A stretch of 64,000 nt of DNA, taken from assembly GCF_949628265.1 (NCBI RefSeq), contig NC_088788.1, positions 7,502,001 to 7,566,000 of the forward strand, read 5' to 3'. Both the position numbers and the translations under genes were made by a program. The notes beneath the pieces were generated by a model. It did not search any database, had not been told where the DNA came from, and was given only the letters and a program-made list of their open reading frames with translations. This stretch comes from Cloeon dipterum (lineage: Eukaryota; Arthropoda; Insecta; Ephemeroptera; Baetidae). Of this stretch, positions 24,208 through 37,362 are shown one piece after another; positions within the stretch are counted from its first letter, which is position 1; every line of letters starts with the position of its first letter.

Positions 24208-27200
24208 TTATTGAAGTTGAAACAAAACGACAAAGTAGGTGAACACAACGCTTAGCATCTGCAAAAAAAATATGCCTATTAAAATTCAATTTCATTTCTT
24301 TTGAAACAATTACCGAAGCCATAAACTCAAGAGACATGGAGAAAAAGGGTGCCCCAGGGAGACTCTGTCCAATCTTGTCACTGGCCGCCGTGCAGATCAT
24401 CAGAGTCGCGTGCTGCACCGTCCCGTCACTCTCCACCCACGCCGATTTGTAAGCCTGCGCGTGCAAATGCGTCACCTATTCTTTTAAAATTGGTTAATTT
24501 AACGCAAATTGAACAATATTGTTTTTTATTCATACGTTGTTCTTGATCCTCTGGCCAAGGATGCTGTAAACGAAGACCTGCTGCACCGACGAAAGGCCGT
24601 AAACCATGATTAAGAAAATGCTGGTTGGATCAGCAAGCTGGAGTTTAAAAAATGTATAAATAATTAGATCGATTTAATTCAAAGAATGGAAAGAAAAAAT
24701 TTGAGCATGGATTTAAAGAGAGGAGGAGGAGAAACGTCCTGATTGGCTCCCTTCTCTTTTGGAGGGGAAGGGATGCCAGATCAGAGGGTTCAGCAGCTCC
24801 CCCACTCCCATTTAAGGCTTATTTTGGCTTAATTTAAACAAAAAGAGCACAAATATGCAATTTTGTATAAGAAAAGGGCATATAATAGAGCTGGTGTACC
24901 TTGAAGAGCACGAAGTACAAAATGCAAATGCGAAAGCCGGTCAAAACGACTGCAATCACTATGACTGGTGAAGTAAGCGAGTTGATTTCCTTCAGCAATC
25001 TACAAATTTCAACGGAAATCAGTCTTTTTAAAATTACAAAATATTTGTAATGATGTTAAATAATAGGTACCAATCCATTCTCTGGTTTAAAGGTAATTTT
25101 TGACTTCTTTATAAGCAGCGGGGGCCAGATATGCGATAAAATTTGTTCCCACTGCACAGATCCAAGATGGCGTGCGGATGTGGGAAACAAAAAGCTCTCT
25201 TTGGATTGGCGTACGAGTGTCAAGAGTTTGTTTTTACGATCCAAAAGACTCAATTAGTGCAAGGAATGTAAATTATGTCACAATATTCACGAAAGCTTGC
25301 TTCTTATCGCGCATTTTCACGTGACCGTTTTTCGCGCCATACTCCAACGGACGCCGCATCAGCGCGTCGCACGAATCTAGCCCCCGCTGATTTAAACATA
25401 CTTATAAAATTTAAATGACCTGAAATCAATTTAAAAATTTAAATTTCTAACTGATTTAGTGAGTGGTGGTGTTTGATCCAGTCAGCGAGCGCCTTCTTCC
25501 TGTCAGCAGCGGTGTCCGCGGCGAGCGCCTGGGGCAGGGCGTCGACGAGGACGCGGTACAGGTGGTTCAGGGTGGCGTACCACGAGTAGAAGAGGATGTC
25601 CGAGACGACGACGCGGCCCAATGAGAGGAAGGAGACGGCGTAGACGAAGGCGGCGTACGCCTTGACCAGCGCCACGTACGGCCACATCTTGAAGAAGCGG
25701 TGCACGTAGTACCACGCTTCCAGGATCTCGATCGACACCTCTTCGCTCTTGGTCAGCAGCAGGTCGGCGTCCTCGGCCTGCGTCCCGTTCTGCATGTAGC
25801 TGTCGATCAGCGTGCCGATCTGCGCGAAAATCGTCGTGTAGCTGGAGCAAATCGCCACGCCAAAAGTCGAGAAAAGTGTCACCAGAAACACCGCCGTCAC
25901 CCTGAATTTGTTTAGAGTTGTTTTATTTTGAAGTAAAAGGGAAAAGTGAAAGGCATGATGTGTCGTTTGACAATAATCGCAAGTATCTATCAGCGGGGGC
26001 CAGATGTGCGATAAAATTGGTTCCCACTGCGCAGATCCAAGATGGCGTCTGAATGTGGGAAACAAAAAGCTCTCTTTGGATTGCCGTACGAGTGTCAAGA
26101 GTTTGTTTTTTCGATCCAAAAGACACAATTAGTACAAGTGATGCAAATTATTTCACAATTTTGATGAAAACTTGGTTCTTTTCGCGCCTTTTCACGTGAC
26201 CGTTTTTTCGCGCCTTACTCCACCGGACGCCATATCTGCGCGTCATCTGGACCCCGCTGGTATCTATAGATTTATTTATAAAAAAGCAGTAATATTTTAA
26301 AAATCTGTCAAGTATTCCTTAATCTTATATGAATTAAATAGAGTAGTTGCTTTAATTTTTGAGAATTTTCAACCTAGAAAAAACTCGCTTTTTTTAAATC
26401 TGCCTATTTTGGATTTTGGCACCGGTTAATCTTGGGTTCTAGCCGTCAGAATTGCAAAATTTGCACACCGCTAGACTCGTCTCTATCTCCTCTAAAGAAA
26501 TGAAGGGATTAGAAAGGTGCTCAACCCCCACCTTTTTTCAATAAAGCAAGAATTTAAATAAAAAAATCAGCCTGCTGTTAGGTATGCCCACTCAAAAATA
26601 TTGTAAATAACAAACAATGTAAATTAATTTTTGACACTTATCAGTCTGTCAAATACTCACCCTCCAACCCCTAAATTAAACAATTTCAACTACCTAAAAA
26701 AATAAAAATCATCCTTTAATGTTTTTTCTAATTAAAAAAATGAATACCCTTCCAATTTTATTTTGAAATCTAAAAAAACTTGTATAATCCCCCTACTTGG
26801 AAGTTCTCCTGACGAAGTGCTCAGGTTCAGGGTCGATTTGTGCTTGGTGGAGGGCGTGGTGGAGCTTGCCGGCGATGCGCTCGATGGTGCTCTTACGCAG
26901 TACCGTGTAGAGGATGCGAACGAGGCATTCGGCCATGCCGAGGAATCCGGTGGCGATGTAGAGCGCGTGTCCGAAGTTGTCCAGGTGCTTGGAAAGCGCG
27001 TAGCCGCCGCTCAGCGTGCAGTACACCGTGGCCAGGCTGATGGTGGCCGCGTGCAGGCACATCAGCACGCGCCGCACGCCCCCAAACTCGCCCCCCGCCC
27101 CCGGCAGCCGCAGGTGCTGGCCACACAGCATGTGAAGAATGTACAGCAGGCGCGGACCCAACTGGCCAACTGCAGCCTTCGGACGCTGAGGAAGCAGATT

Positions 27201-27463
27201 TAATTTTATTGATTTGAAAGATTGTTTGCCTATTTTAATTTTTGGATTTATTATTTAACAAAATGATTTTGAGGAGGGATTATTTTTTCCCAATAATGTT
27301 GAAATTTTAAGAAATTAGAAATAAATGGTACCAGCAAGAATTTTGTAATATACCGGAAAAATATAGAAAATAATCTGAATTGATTTTGTCAGATGGAAAT
27401 AATGGAACTTGCCCTTTCTTCAGAAAGCATCTGGCCATTTTCCGCTTTTCTCAGCTGCTTCAT
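24208..27463 (-). CDS. Gustatory-receptor-like chemoreceptor C (7 exons)
   Basis: Exons 27463..27413, 27185..26797, 25901..25452, 24999..24900, 24637..24536, 24475..24314 and 24258..24208 give about 434 residues. Landmarks are HMLCGQHLRLPGAG, ATGFLGMAECLVRILYT, SDILFYSWYATLNHLYRVL, LLKEINSLTSP, LPGAPFFSMSLEFMAS and a final MLSVVFTYFVVLFQLQ. Exon lengths and phases match chemoreceptor A. Exon 1 (MKQLRKAENG...) is inferred and would use a GC donor (AGG|GCAAGT), so it is the weakest exon. Exons 2 and 3 are unusually GC-rich compared with the rest of the window. Two MITE copies sit in its introns. It is predicted to be a seven-span chemosensory receptor. Confidence 0.78.
25116..25389. mobile_element. 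hAT-type MITE, copy 2
   Basis: This 274-bp element lies in intron 3 of chemoreceptor C. Ends are CAGCGGGGGCCAGATATGCG and AATCTAGCCCCCGCTG. Its flanking octamers no longer match clearly, so it is probably the older of the two copies in this gene. Confidence 0.78.
25991..26259. mobile_element. hAT-type MITE, copy 3 with clear 8-bp target duplication
   Basis: This 269-bp element lies in intron 2 of chemoreceptor C. It is flanked on both sides by the exact octamer GTATCTAT (25983-25990 and 26260-26267). Terminal repeats are CAGCGGGGGCCAGATG and CATCTGGACCCCGCTG. An 8-bp duplication with CAG...CTG ends is the hallmark of hAT insertions. It has no transposase and must have been moved by an enzyme encoded elsewhere. 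Confidence 0.88.
26429..26545. repeat. Interspersed repeat fragment (relative at 7161)
   Basis: This is a diverged copy of the fragment at 7161-7275, in intron 2 of chemoreceptor C. Confidence 0.4.
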
Positions 27464-28529
27464 CTTGCTCCAGTCTGATTCTAGCAATTGACTATCGGCA
27501 TAAATTTCTCTTATTTACTACCGTATCTATCTTGCAGCAGATAATCAATAGAAAATTGATAAGAGTTCCGTTCTTAACGTTGTCTGATAGTGAGTGCACT
27601 TATTGATGAAATAAAGAGCGCCTGCAGAAACCAAAAGTTTGCAACCGTTTTCACAGCGTAAAGGGCAAAGAAGGCGAGACTGGGAAAATGCACACATGAC
27701 GATTCAAATGAATTAAGTATTTTAATTTGCATTCCAGCATGAATCAAATGACCAATAATTTTTAAAACTCTCTCCCTGTCGAAAATAGACTAATGAAAAT
27801 ATTTAATTAGGCACGGAAAAGTGCGCTGAAACCATACTAGTTTTGGAATTTTTATTTCAAACATGGGTAAAAACTTCATATTTTTCTGTTAGTTTTTCTC
27901 CAGATCTTTCAGGTTGTGCAAAAATGATGCAAGGAATTTTACATTCGAGATCATTTAAAATTAAATGGCTTCATTTGTGTTTAAAAAGGAAGGTGCGCGC
28001 AGGAATAAAAATCTCTTGGCTTATATTAACATATGATTTCTTTTAATTAGTGATTTTCAAGAACATATATAAATGCCCTCTTTAGAATAACAATCTTCTC
28101 ACAGAAGCGAATTAAATTTCTTTCAACAAATATTCATCTTTATCCTTTTTAACATAATACATATTCAACTTTTAAACATAGCTGAAGTTTAAACTCCTTG
28201 TTAAGTTCTGGATGTGGATGTATGGGGCACAGTTGCCCTGCTGATCCGTAATAAACCAAAATTTGAATCTAAACTCTCAATGACTGTACGAATGAAATTC
28301 TTCTGATTTATTTACAATGGCTACTTGTAGCCTTCCATGCCTGATGTTTGCTTATGGGAAGAAGCCATATTTTAAAATTAGTAGAATTAAATTCATCCAA
28401 CGTGTTTTTTCCTTTTGAAATAACATACATAAAATTTTTGTTATAATCAAACGAATTTCAAGAAGTACAAATAAACGAGCGTAAAAAAGACGCAGTAAAA
28501 AACTGTATGCGGGTTAACTCAGCAGGTTT
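27464..28529. other. Spacer with a short repeated block
   Basis: No gene was seen. About 45 bp at 28198-28243 (TTCTGGATGTGGATGTATGG followed by GGCACAGTTGCCCTGCTGATC) recurs nearly unchanged, in reverse orientation, at 55674-55718. Confidence 0.45.
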
Positions 28530-31500
28530 CTAGACATAGTACATGGGGTTATTGTCGATGAAAGTCTTCATATTCTTAACAGTTTCATCATTGACTCTAT
28601 CAGTTGCTGCTTTCCAATCCCGATATATCTCTTCTTTGTCTCTGCAAAAATCGCCAGTAGAGAGAATTTGTTTATTGCTAGCGTAGAAAAGATTATAAGC
28701 ATTTAAAACAAATATGAATTAGTCTTTTAAATATTTACCAGAAAAAAACTACAATTACAGAGCCATAATAAACTGAGTTTGTCTACTAATTTGCCAAATT
28801 TTCAAAGCTTGAAAAATAATTAATAAAATACAGAATGTCGTATATACGAGAACGTGGATTCTCTAATAAAAATAAACCTTCCGTTATTTTTTTCCTGCAA
28901 AATTAAGATGCAGCAGAGCAGGTGGGACTTACCGTCCAGCAGAAGTGTCGATATCATCGAACTTGTTGTTGCAGTAGAGCTTGACCCTGGCGGCAGCCAA
29001 GTGGGCGTAGTAGGTGGGGGCAGGGTAGGACACGCTCTGATTGCATCTGGCGTAGAGGAAGCACAGGTAAAAGGTCATTCTCTTGATTTCAAGCTCATTA
29101 ATTTTTATTCCACCATCAAAGAGCAATCTATATCTGGCTGGACAAGCCGTGCCCTGTCAGGGAAAAATATTTATGAAGTCTTAAAAAATATGTAGGGTTT
29201 TAGGTTACTCACCTTCCCCGCATTTTGGCTGACAAGGAAGAAATCAATTTGCCAGGGGTGCGTTATGATGGTGTCCACAACAAAGCCAGACTTTACGTTT
29301 CCCTGCTTGGGATCAACTCCCGCCGGTGTTTTATTGTTTGGGCAGACGGGGAAAAACCTGGAAAGGAAAAATTGAGTCGCTGAATACTCTATTTAGGGTT
29401 TAGATTATATCCTGCAGCTCCCGGTCAAATTCAAATTAATTGCAGAAAAAAAGCAGTGGTTCAAAGGCCGAAAAATAAATGGATCATAAGGAGGGCTGTG
29501 AATTTAAAACAAACCATTTTTCCAACATATTCGTATCACCAAATCAGCGCCAACTGATGCAATTTTAAGCCATTTAACCCACACTCATACCATCTCAAAC
29601 CACAAGTAACGTCTAATAAACCATCTAAAGCGAATATAAATCCGAGGAAAAGTGCATTCTTAGGGTAAATATATAGCAAAGAAAATGTTACTACTCCCGA
29701 AAAACTTTAATAATATATACACACAAATTCGGCTACATTAAAAACCTCTGCCTTTGTCAATTTTGATGGCACAAAAGAAGTGGAAATAAGTATTAAAAAA
29801 AGTAAAAGGAAGTTATTTCTAAAAACGATTAAAATGGCATTGAAAAGAAAAATGAGCGCATTTTTTTAAATTTGCTGTTTGAAGGAAAAAACAATCAAAA
29901 TAAAATTTAATTAAAAACGAACATTTGCGGTGCAATAATTCCTTCAAAAATGATATTTTTATCGAAATTTCAACAAAAACTTTACATATTTTTGGAGAAG
30001 TGTGATTATAACAAGCTGCATATGTTGAAAAATGTTGGTGAAAAAATATCTAAACAGTTAAAGTGAATATTATACCACACCTCAAGGCTTAATTAAGCAG
30101 ATATGTACAAAAATTGTTGTTAATGATCAGCTTAAAACTCCAAGATTAAAGAGATTAGTTGGTTTTCAAGGGAGGACACAAATTTAAGGCACTGCTAAAA
30201 TGGACCATTAATTCGTACCCATCAAATATAAAAATCGGAAGTTTAAAAGATATTTTTGTATTTCTCTGAATAACAATTAATTATTGAGTTCTCACCTGGC
30301 GTGGTTCCTCTTCTGGACAACCAAGAAAGTAATTATAGGTTTGAAATCTTCTTCCCACTTATACTGTTTAGCAACTTCTTTGCACGCTTCTTGGATGGCT
30401 GCCAACTCTTTCCGTTTCACCTGAAATATTAAATTAAAATTAAGCTCGCATTGTTTAAACATTACACACTGAGCTCTCACCTCGGCGAACTGGGTGTCGC
30501 TGACGCCGTCCCTGTAGAAGACGATGTATTGCGGTCTTTTCTGGTTAGGTTTCTCTTTTTCGCTATGATTGTAGTAGTACAGGAGGTGCTCCTTAGTCAT
30601 CTCCTTCAAGTCAGCGATTATTTCCTCTCTTGGTGGCTGCACGCGCCAATTCATGTGGTACCTGAAGAAATCTTCGTCGTAGCTCGCTGTCACCTAATTA
30701 ATCAAACAACAATACACATTTTCAAGAAATGAAGAAACTGAATTGCGTTCAATTTTTCAACTCACGGCTGCGAAGGAGGGAACATTGGTCGATCCCGCAC
30801 CAGGGTGAGTGACGTCAGCGCCCATAATCATGGTGCGTGGCTTGATATACGAATCTCTAAAGCCGGTTATGAAATTCAGTTTTAATACCAAATTGGCTCT
30901 GGGATAGTCAGCCTCACCTTAGAAGGACATCAAACCCGAAGTTTGTGCCACCCAATTTGGCGTTGATCTTGAGCATAATCTGGGAGAATTTTTTTTTCTC
31001 TATATCCGCAGCCCTCAATGAGTTTGGAAGTGCTTTGTTTTCTTTGCTAATTGCTTCGATTGCTTTGGCTGCATTTGACCTCAAGATGCATTGAGAGACC
31101 AATTTCAGTTCCTGATCCATTATCTGCTTTATAGTCCCTTAAAAAATAAATAATGGATGAAAATATTAGATGTAAAACAGCAGGCCAAAATACAGCCGGA
31201 TTCCACCAAAATGGGAGTATAAAGGAATAAGTTTTAATAATAAACTTTACCAATATACATAATTTGACTGAAAATATCGTGCTAAAAATCACATCCGACT
31301 AAAAACAAACAAACTATATCAGGCTCTTTTAATTGAAGCTTACCATATGGGTCTTCTCCACCGATGTTTTGATGAATCAAAATGATCACCAAGTCATACT
31401 TTTTGTTTGCCAGTTTTTCTTTTAAGAATTCACCAAGTTCCGTCATTGTAGTCAACTTCTTACCTGGCCAAATCCTATGGCTATTTTTGACAGCAGCACT

Positions 31501-34500
31501 TCCCAAATAATTACCAAGAAACAATTGGGCCTGCACTCCGCTGTCAAAATTAATTACATTTGCATAAAATTTATAAGAAAACATTATTTGGTGCATACTA
31601 ATATAGCTTTTCCTGATCTTCAGTGATATTATTGATATGGCCTTCAAGCAAGTCGACAATCGCAAGGTTGATGTTGGCCTTCCCCGAGTCCTTGAACTTC
31701 TCCAATTCCCAGAAGCCATCTATCACTTTGTTTGGCTTCTCTTTCTTTGGATCAATTTGAAAAAGAACAGGGTAATCTATACGCCAGCCTTTAACTGAGG
31801 TCATCGAAGTCTCCACCGTGATTCCAAACTCTTTCATGCAGGGGTTTTGGTTCAGATCCAGCTTTGTCAGCTATTCCAGATTTGATGGATAAAAAATTAA
31901 ATTTAAAGAAAAAGACTGGTAAAAAGCTCAATACTCGTGCTCAGCCAGTTTAAAGGGCAGCATATTTTGAATTAGAAGAGATAAATAAATATAAGAGTAC
32001 TAACTGACCTGTGTCAAAATTATTTTTTCCCGTTCACTAGGTTTGACGGCGGTTTTCAAAATCATGGTGCTTTTCTGTGTTTCGTTCAGTCTCTTCGTCG
32101 TTACTTGATTTTTAGCCACGCTGCAGAGCTGTTAGGACATACACCAAACGATTTATAGTGTCATTTCATTTCTCTTGATCTCGTTGTAGATAGGAATAAG
32201 TTTTTATTTATAATTATTATAGATTTCAGCCAGCCTCGCGATTTCGAGGCGGTGGCTGTCGAATTTTTAAAAATCAATTTCAATGGTTCTTGATGGCTCA
32301 GGGCCAAAACAATTTTTTCAGCAGGCTGAGATGACTTTACCAAACAATTATTACTAATTTTGGGCCACCGTGAATTTGGCTAAGCTGCGCAAGCCCCGCC
32401 AGCAGTGTCAGCCACACCGTTTATATATAAAAAAAAGAGAAAATGAAAAGTGTCTTTGAAAAAATTTAGCTCCAGCTTTTCGGGTCGCTATTTTTCACTT
32501 TAAATCTTTTATTTTGCGCAAAAAAAATGCTCAGCCGCCGGACCAAAATTCAACTCAAAAACCGGGCAAACAACACACCCATCCCAAGATTTCGCGGATG
32601 GGTTCTCTAGCTCCACTTTTCACTTTGATTTGCAAAATTTATTTCAATCAGGGGACAACAATAAAAAGCATATTTTACTAAAACTGTCTAGATAAAATTA
32701 ACTAATTTGTCTTTGTGCTTGTTTGTTTGGCGCTATTTTTAACCTTTATGAATCATGAAATTTTCTTTCTTGTGAGATAAATCCTGATTTTCACATGCGC
32801 GTAATAATGAAACCATTTTTTATGGAAATGTAAAAACAGCGCACTCGATGTTTTCCCAATGATGAAAAAACGTTCAGAAAAGCAGAAAATCGCAGCACAT
32901 AGAGCAACTAAATTTACATAAATATTGTTTAATTTTTAGTTCATTATTATAGTATAGGTTCTTTATATCCTCTGCAAAAGCCAAGTGAAATTTAAAAAAA
33001 TAGCTTACCTCTATGGGCAGATAGATCGTTCTATCTCCACTTCTAGCTTCCAGGCACGGCCAGCCTGCGTGTTTTAGAGTACGTTTCTTTTCTTTGTGCA
33101 TATAATTAGCCACAGTGTACTTCTGTTCCTTGTAAGTGAAGCTACAATTTCAGGATTAGATATAGATTCTTGTTTTCTTCTAGCATCCATATTTTTCATT
33201 TTTCTTGTCAAAAATACAGTGAATATCGTAAGTAAACCCAATCAATCAATTTTCCGTTGAATTGGAAATCCAAACTGTATGAATTATTTAGATTTGCTAC
33301 AGATTTACTGAAAAAAATACTGATTTTATTTTTTTTAAATCAGTATTTTTTAAGCCCGATAAAGTATAAAAAAAATATTAATTTTTATGCAAAAAGTAGA
33401 TTTGGAACTATCCAGCAAAATTTCATTCAAGATAAAACTTACCTTAATGCATTAGCCGGCTGTGCAACCGCTCGCACGATGTATACTAATGTCTTCTGTT
33501 CCGCCCCTTTCTCAGATTGAGGGACGGAGTAAATGATTTTGAGCCCTGCGAAAAATAAAATAAAATAAAACCCAACTAAAAAGATTTTGAAACTACGCAT
33601 CCTTGGTATCCTTTAAAATTCTTGTCAGAAGTAAGAAGTTTTAATATCAAGTTTGGTTGAATTTTGAAAGAAAAGTTTTCAAATTAAAATAAAAAGATGA
33701 ATCATTATCGCACGAAACAGAATAGAATTAACCTTGATGCCCTTAATTTGGAATCTTACCTTTCAAGTAATCTTGAAGCTTTTTGATATCCTTTCGGTCA
33801 ATATAGTTTCCTTCTGTGTTGATTCGTAGATCATCTTCCATCAGTTTTTCGATCGATTGGGGTTTCGCGAAGGCTTTGTAGACAGCTGCACGGAAAACAC
33901 AAATTATTAATTGCTTTATTTTTTAGCAACCGTAACTCACCATCCACGTTTAAATAGAGCTTTTGAGGCTTCAGATTATCAGCGAATCTTTTGGTTTTCT
34001 TGGATGATGTAGGGAGTAGCACACCACACTCTCCGAGATAGGTGCTTTGAAACAAGCCTTGCCAGAGTGTCATTCCGTCCTCCAAATCGGTCAACTCTCC
34101 AGTGTAATAATTCCGGCCAACTTTCAAGTAGCTGCAGTAGGGGATAAGAATTAAATGCGGTACTACTTATTTTGGTCTCTATCTCTTACTTTGAATAGCC
34201 AGCTTGGTGGAGGATCCAGTCTAGGCATTGCATTGCTTCTCGAGGTGCAACTTTAGTTTTCTCGTTGGCAAACTGGCGTATTGATTCAAGCTTGACCTTT
34301 TTGTTGACGTTGTTTATGTTGATCCTCAGAGTAATGGGCTTCCTGGTGAGGGTGTCTTCTATGGTCACCGTTTCATCAGGCTAAGAGAAAAAATAATTCA
34401 GCGAAGAAAATTATTTGGCTTTCTGTTTTTATTTTCGAAGGAATGATCGGTTTTTATTTCAACAATTTGATTTTTTCTGTGGCGGTGGAAATATTTTATT

Positions 34501-35745
34501 TAGCCAAAAATAGCTTGTTTTCATTAAAAGAAAGTAATTCCGAGCTTTCCAGTTCTCGCAGAAACGGTTCGATTTAAAGTTTATAGTGAATGCGACGCTG
34601 TTTCAAAAACGACAGCAACATAATAGCAATGAAATATGCTGAGGGCACAAATAAAAATAAAAATTTCATCCTCGACTCACTAGTTCTTTCAAAGGCTTCG
34701 CAGCAACCATCATTTTATCTCCGTCATATGCAGGATGACGGTCAGGCATGACTTTCAGGCGGTACGCCTCCATGGCTTTCCTTAAGTTTAAGTTATAAAT
34801 AATAATAACAAATAGTTAAATTAAAAATAGCACCATCTCAATGTCTTTGGGCAGTCCTTGTCGCCATTTTTTGTGACCATCTTAATGTCAACGCTGTACT
34901 GATTGTAAATAGTGATTTTTGGATCAAACTTGATCTCGAAGTAGTTGACATGCACAGTCAATATTCCAGTTGGTAGTGAACTTAACACGCCCGGCACCCT
35001 CGCTGGGAAATCCTCTTCGCTGCGAGAGCAAAGGATTATAATATATTGGTTTGCTATATATATAGAATTTCAGGAAATTGGCCAGTCGATCATTTTTTGT
35101 TTAAGTTTAAAGCCGCTAACGGACCGGTTATTATTTTAACAATTTTTAGTAACTGAACAGAAAGGTTCAGATTAAATCATGGCGTTGGAGTGCTATAAAC
35201 CAAAATCAGTTCAGCCAATCGCGGTAGAAATTTGTTTAAACAGTTTTCTTGTTTACCGCAATAAACGGAAACAAATTTTGTTTCGAACTCGTCAAAATAA
35301 ATTATTATTTGGATCTGAAATCGCAGTAAATTAACTCTTATTTTTCCCATTTGTAATTTAGGGGGAACTAAAATTATCTTGCTAAAAAGAGAGGTTTTTA
35401 GAGTATACTTCTTGATATCGTCCGGGGACGGCTGCTTCTCCAGGTCGCTTTTGTCCGACGACGGCGAAAGCAACGGGGGGCTGCTTGCCTTGCTCGCGCT
35501 GTCCGTGACAGAGTCACTCTCGGTATAATCAAACTCATCAGGGTTCGACTCGACCTCACTGGGCGAGCTGATTTGCAGATCAGCCAGAGAAGGGTTGCTC
35601 TCGTCCTCAGCACTTTGCTGTGATCGCCCTTTGGAAATCATGATTTAAAATCAGATTTTAACTTTTCCAAATGTGAAACAAGAAACTCACCCGCCGTAGC
35701 TGATGCTTTTTTCGCATTCTTTCTATCCTTTTTCTTTCCTCCCAT
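28530..35745 (-). CDS. AGO2: Argonaute, AGO2 class (slicer of the siRNA pathway)
   Basis: Nineteen exons from 35745 down to 28530 keep frame throughout and give about 1006 residues. Exons run 35745..35691, 35628..35409, 35019..34834, 34780..34681, 34380..34190, 34131..33941, 33885..33760, 33545..33443, 33141..33009, 32128..32009, 31870..31599, 31540..31344, 31137..30918, 30856..30766, 30693..30481, 30420..30296, 29357..29213, 29153..28933 and 28641..28530. The order is an N-terminal head rich in Lys, then acidic and Ser residues (1-92), the Argonaute N domain (HVNYFEIKFD), linker, PAZ (about 350-460, TIYLPIE), MID and PIWI. The slicer tetrad is complete: D719 (GADVTHPGAG), E759 (REEIIADL), D797 (FYRDGVS), H947 (YYAHLAAAR). 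It should bind siRNA and cut RNA in antiviral defence. The divergence from AGO1 and the head indicate the AGO2 class, although no glutamine-rich tract is present. Confidence 0.92.
35170..35330. repeat. Decayed relative of the foldback element
   Basis: An AGO2 intron contains AACCAAAATCAGTTCAGCCA followed by ATCGCGGTAGAAA, and later TCTGAAATCGCAG. Both are core blocks of the foldback repeats at 17370 and 36761. The ends are not recognisable. Confidence 0.5.
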
Positions 35746-36402
35746 TTTGATGCTGGGATGGCTTCAACTCTACACAAAATAAATTGTTCAAAAGGTCAAA
35801 TTATTCCAACAATGCAGGATAAATTCTTGGAATTCTATCCGAAAAATATTCAATGCGAAAAATTTATTTCCAGAAGGAGGAATCAGGCAAAAAATTCTTA
35901 CACCTTTTTTTGCTAACCTCTCTAAACAATATATATTGATTTAGAATTGAAAAATTCATTAAAGGAAATAATTCAAACTAATACTCTCGAAGTAAAATGA
36001 AAATGCATAAATCTTTTGATAAAATGCACAGAGGCGCTCAGAGAATGCTAGAATCTGCTCTGTAACGCGAACTATTTGCGCCTGACGAGCCAAAGAATGC
36101 TCTTCTGTGGATGAAATATTCGCTCTGGCAGAGACTCCAAAAAATAGTCTGCATGCTTGAGGATAATAACTTCATTTCTTGTTTCAGAACTAAATTCTAG
36201 AGATTCCAATCAACAATTTTTATCATATTTCCATTAAAAATGTAATCTACACACAGCCAAATTAAACTTGCACCCTTTTCTAAAAATTAAATAGAATTTA
36301 AAATGAATTCGCCTTTGCACGTGTTCTAAAATAATTTTGCAATCTTCCCGGAGAATTAATCAATATGAATTAACAAAAATCAAGACTTTTATATAGCTTA
36401 CC

Positions 36403-36480
36403 TGTTGAGAGCGTTCTCTGTGCAAAGAAGAGAGGGAGAGGCAAGAGAGACCCAACCGCCCTGCCGCTCGTGCACTGCGA
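36403..36480 (-). other. Possible 5' untranslated exon of AGO2
   Basis: On the minus strand CTCTCAACAG is followed by the strong donor GTAAGCTATAT at 36401-36391. A matching acceptor TTTTGTGTAG lies near 35770, 24 bases before the AGO2 start codon. The exon's own 5' end is unknown and placed only roughly. Its position in a GC-rich patch upstream of AGO2 fits a leader exon with its promoter at about 36480-36560. Confidence 0.4.
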
Positions 36481-36760
36481 TAATGGCGTCACTTCGTCAG
36501 GTACGGAGAGGGGGGGAGACTCAGGGGGAAACGTGGGAGTGGCCCGCTGTACAGAGGTTAACCAATTAATTTTGGTATAGGCCACGCTCGAAATTTTAAT
36601 TTTATGCTTCAATTATTAATTTCTGATAAATTTTTTGTACTAATTGAAACAATCGTTTTATCACAAATTGAATTAGTTTATTTCTAATTTAAAGCACAGA
36701 GGAATAATCATCACAATTCTTTGCACGAATGAAACTCGATTTTAATTTAATACTCTTTTT

Positions 36761-37166
36761 GTATAAGCCCTTAGTGTTCGTAGCCGCACACAGATGGCGC
36801 CACCGTATACTTAAGTAATATAAATTTAATTAAGGCACTTTCGCAGCGTTTCGAAACTCAATCCAGCCTCTGTGCATTCTTCACTTAATATGCTTTCTTT
36901 TCGACGTGCTGAAAACCAAAATCGGTTCAGCCAAACGTCGTAGAATCGTCAAAAACTATATTTTGAAACATAAAATCTTTTCCAACGTTTCTACGGCGAA
37001 TGGCTGGACTGATTTTGGTTTTCAGCACGTCAAGAGAAAGCATATTAAGTGTACCAGGATTGAGTCTGAAATCACAGCGGAAGTGCCTTAAAATTAAATT
37101 TATTTTGAACGTATATGGTGTCGCCATCTGTTGGTAGCATCGAACACTAAGGCCTTTAGCAACTGG
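36761..37166. repeat. Foldback inverted-repeat element, copy 2
   Basis: This 406-bp element lies between AGO2 and the plexin-domain gene. It shares with copy 1 the blocks CAGATGGCGCCACCGTA, AACCAAAATCGGTTCAGCCA and, inverted, GATTTTGGTTTTCAGCACGT. The right end is CTTTAGCAACTGG. The left end has lost the outer CCAGTTGC. Confidence 0.72.
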
Positions 37167-37362
37167 GGAATTTGACGAAAATCTTACTCAAAAGAGGGAG
37201 CTCTAAAATTACTTTCTGGGTAAAAATAGGTAGATCTAAATAATTGATGCATTTTTTAATATGAAATAACTGATTTATTTTACACTTTATACCTTTGCCA
37301 AAGTCAACATATTAATTTCCGAAATTTCCAAACATTAGCCAACAAATTATTAAAGAACAGGT

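Noticed and set aside
25056-25253. Open frame repeated with high similarity in several places (LLTLVRQSKESFLFPT)
   Set aside because: It lies wholly inside the MITE copies and is conserved only because the elements are young. It is antisense or random frame content, with no transposase features.
2229-27463. Calling the chemoreceptors odorant receptors (7tm_6)
   Set aside because: The C-terminal exon reads VVFTYFIVLLQL, the TYhhhhhQ signature of gustatory receptors. Odorant receptors end differently. The families are related, so this is a judgement.
32220-32260. Short hairpin (GCCTCGCGATTTCGAGGC) in an AGO2 intron
   Set aside because: A five-base stem is too short to support a microRNA or structured RNA call.
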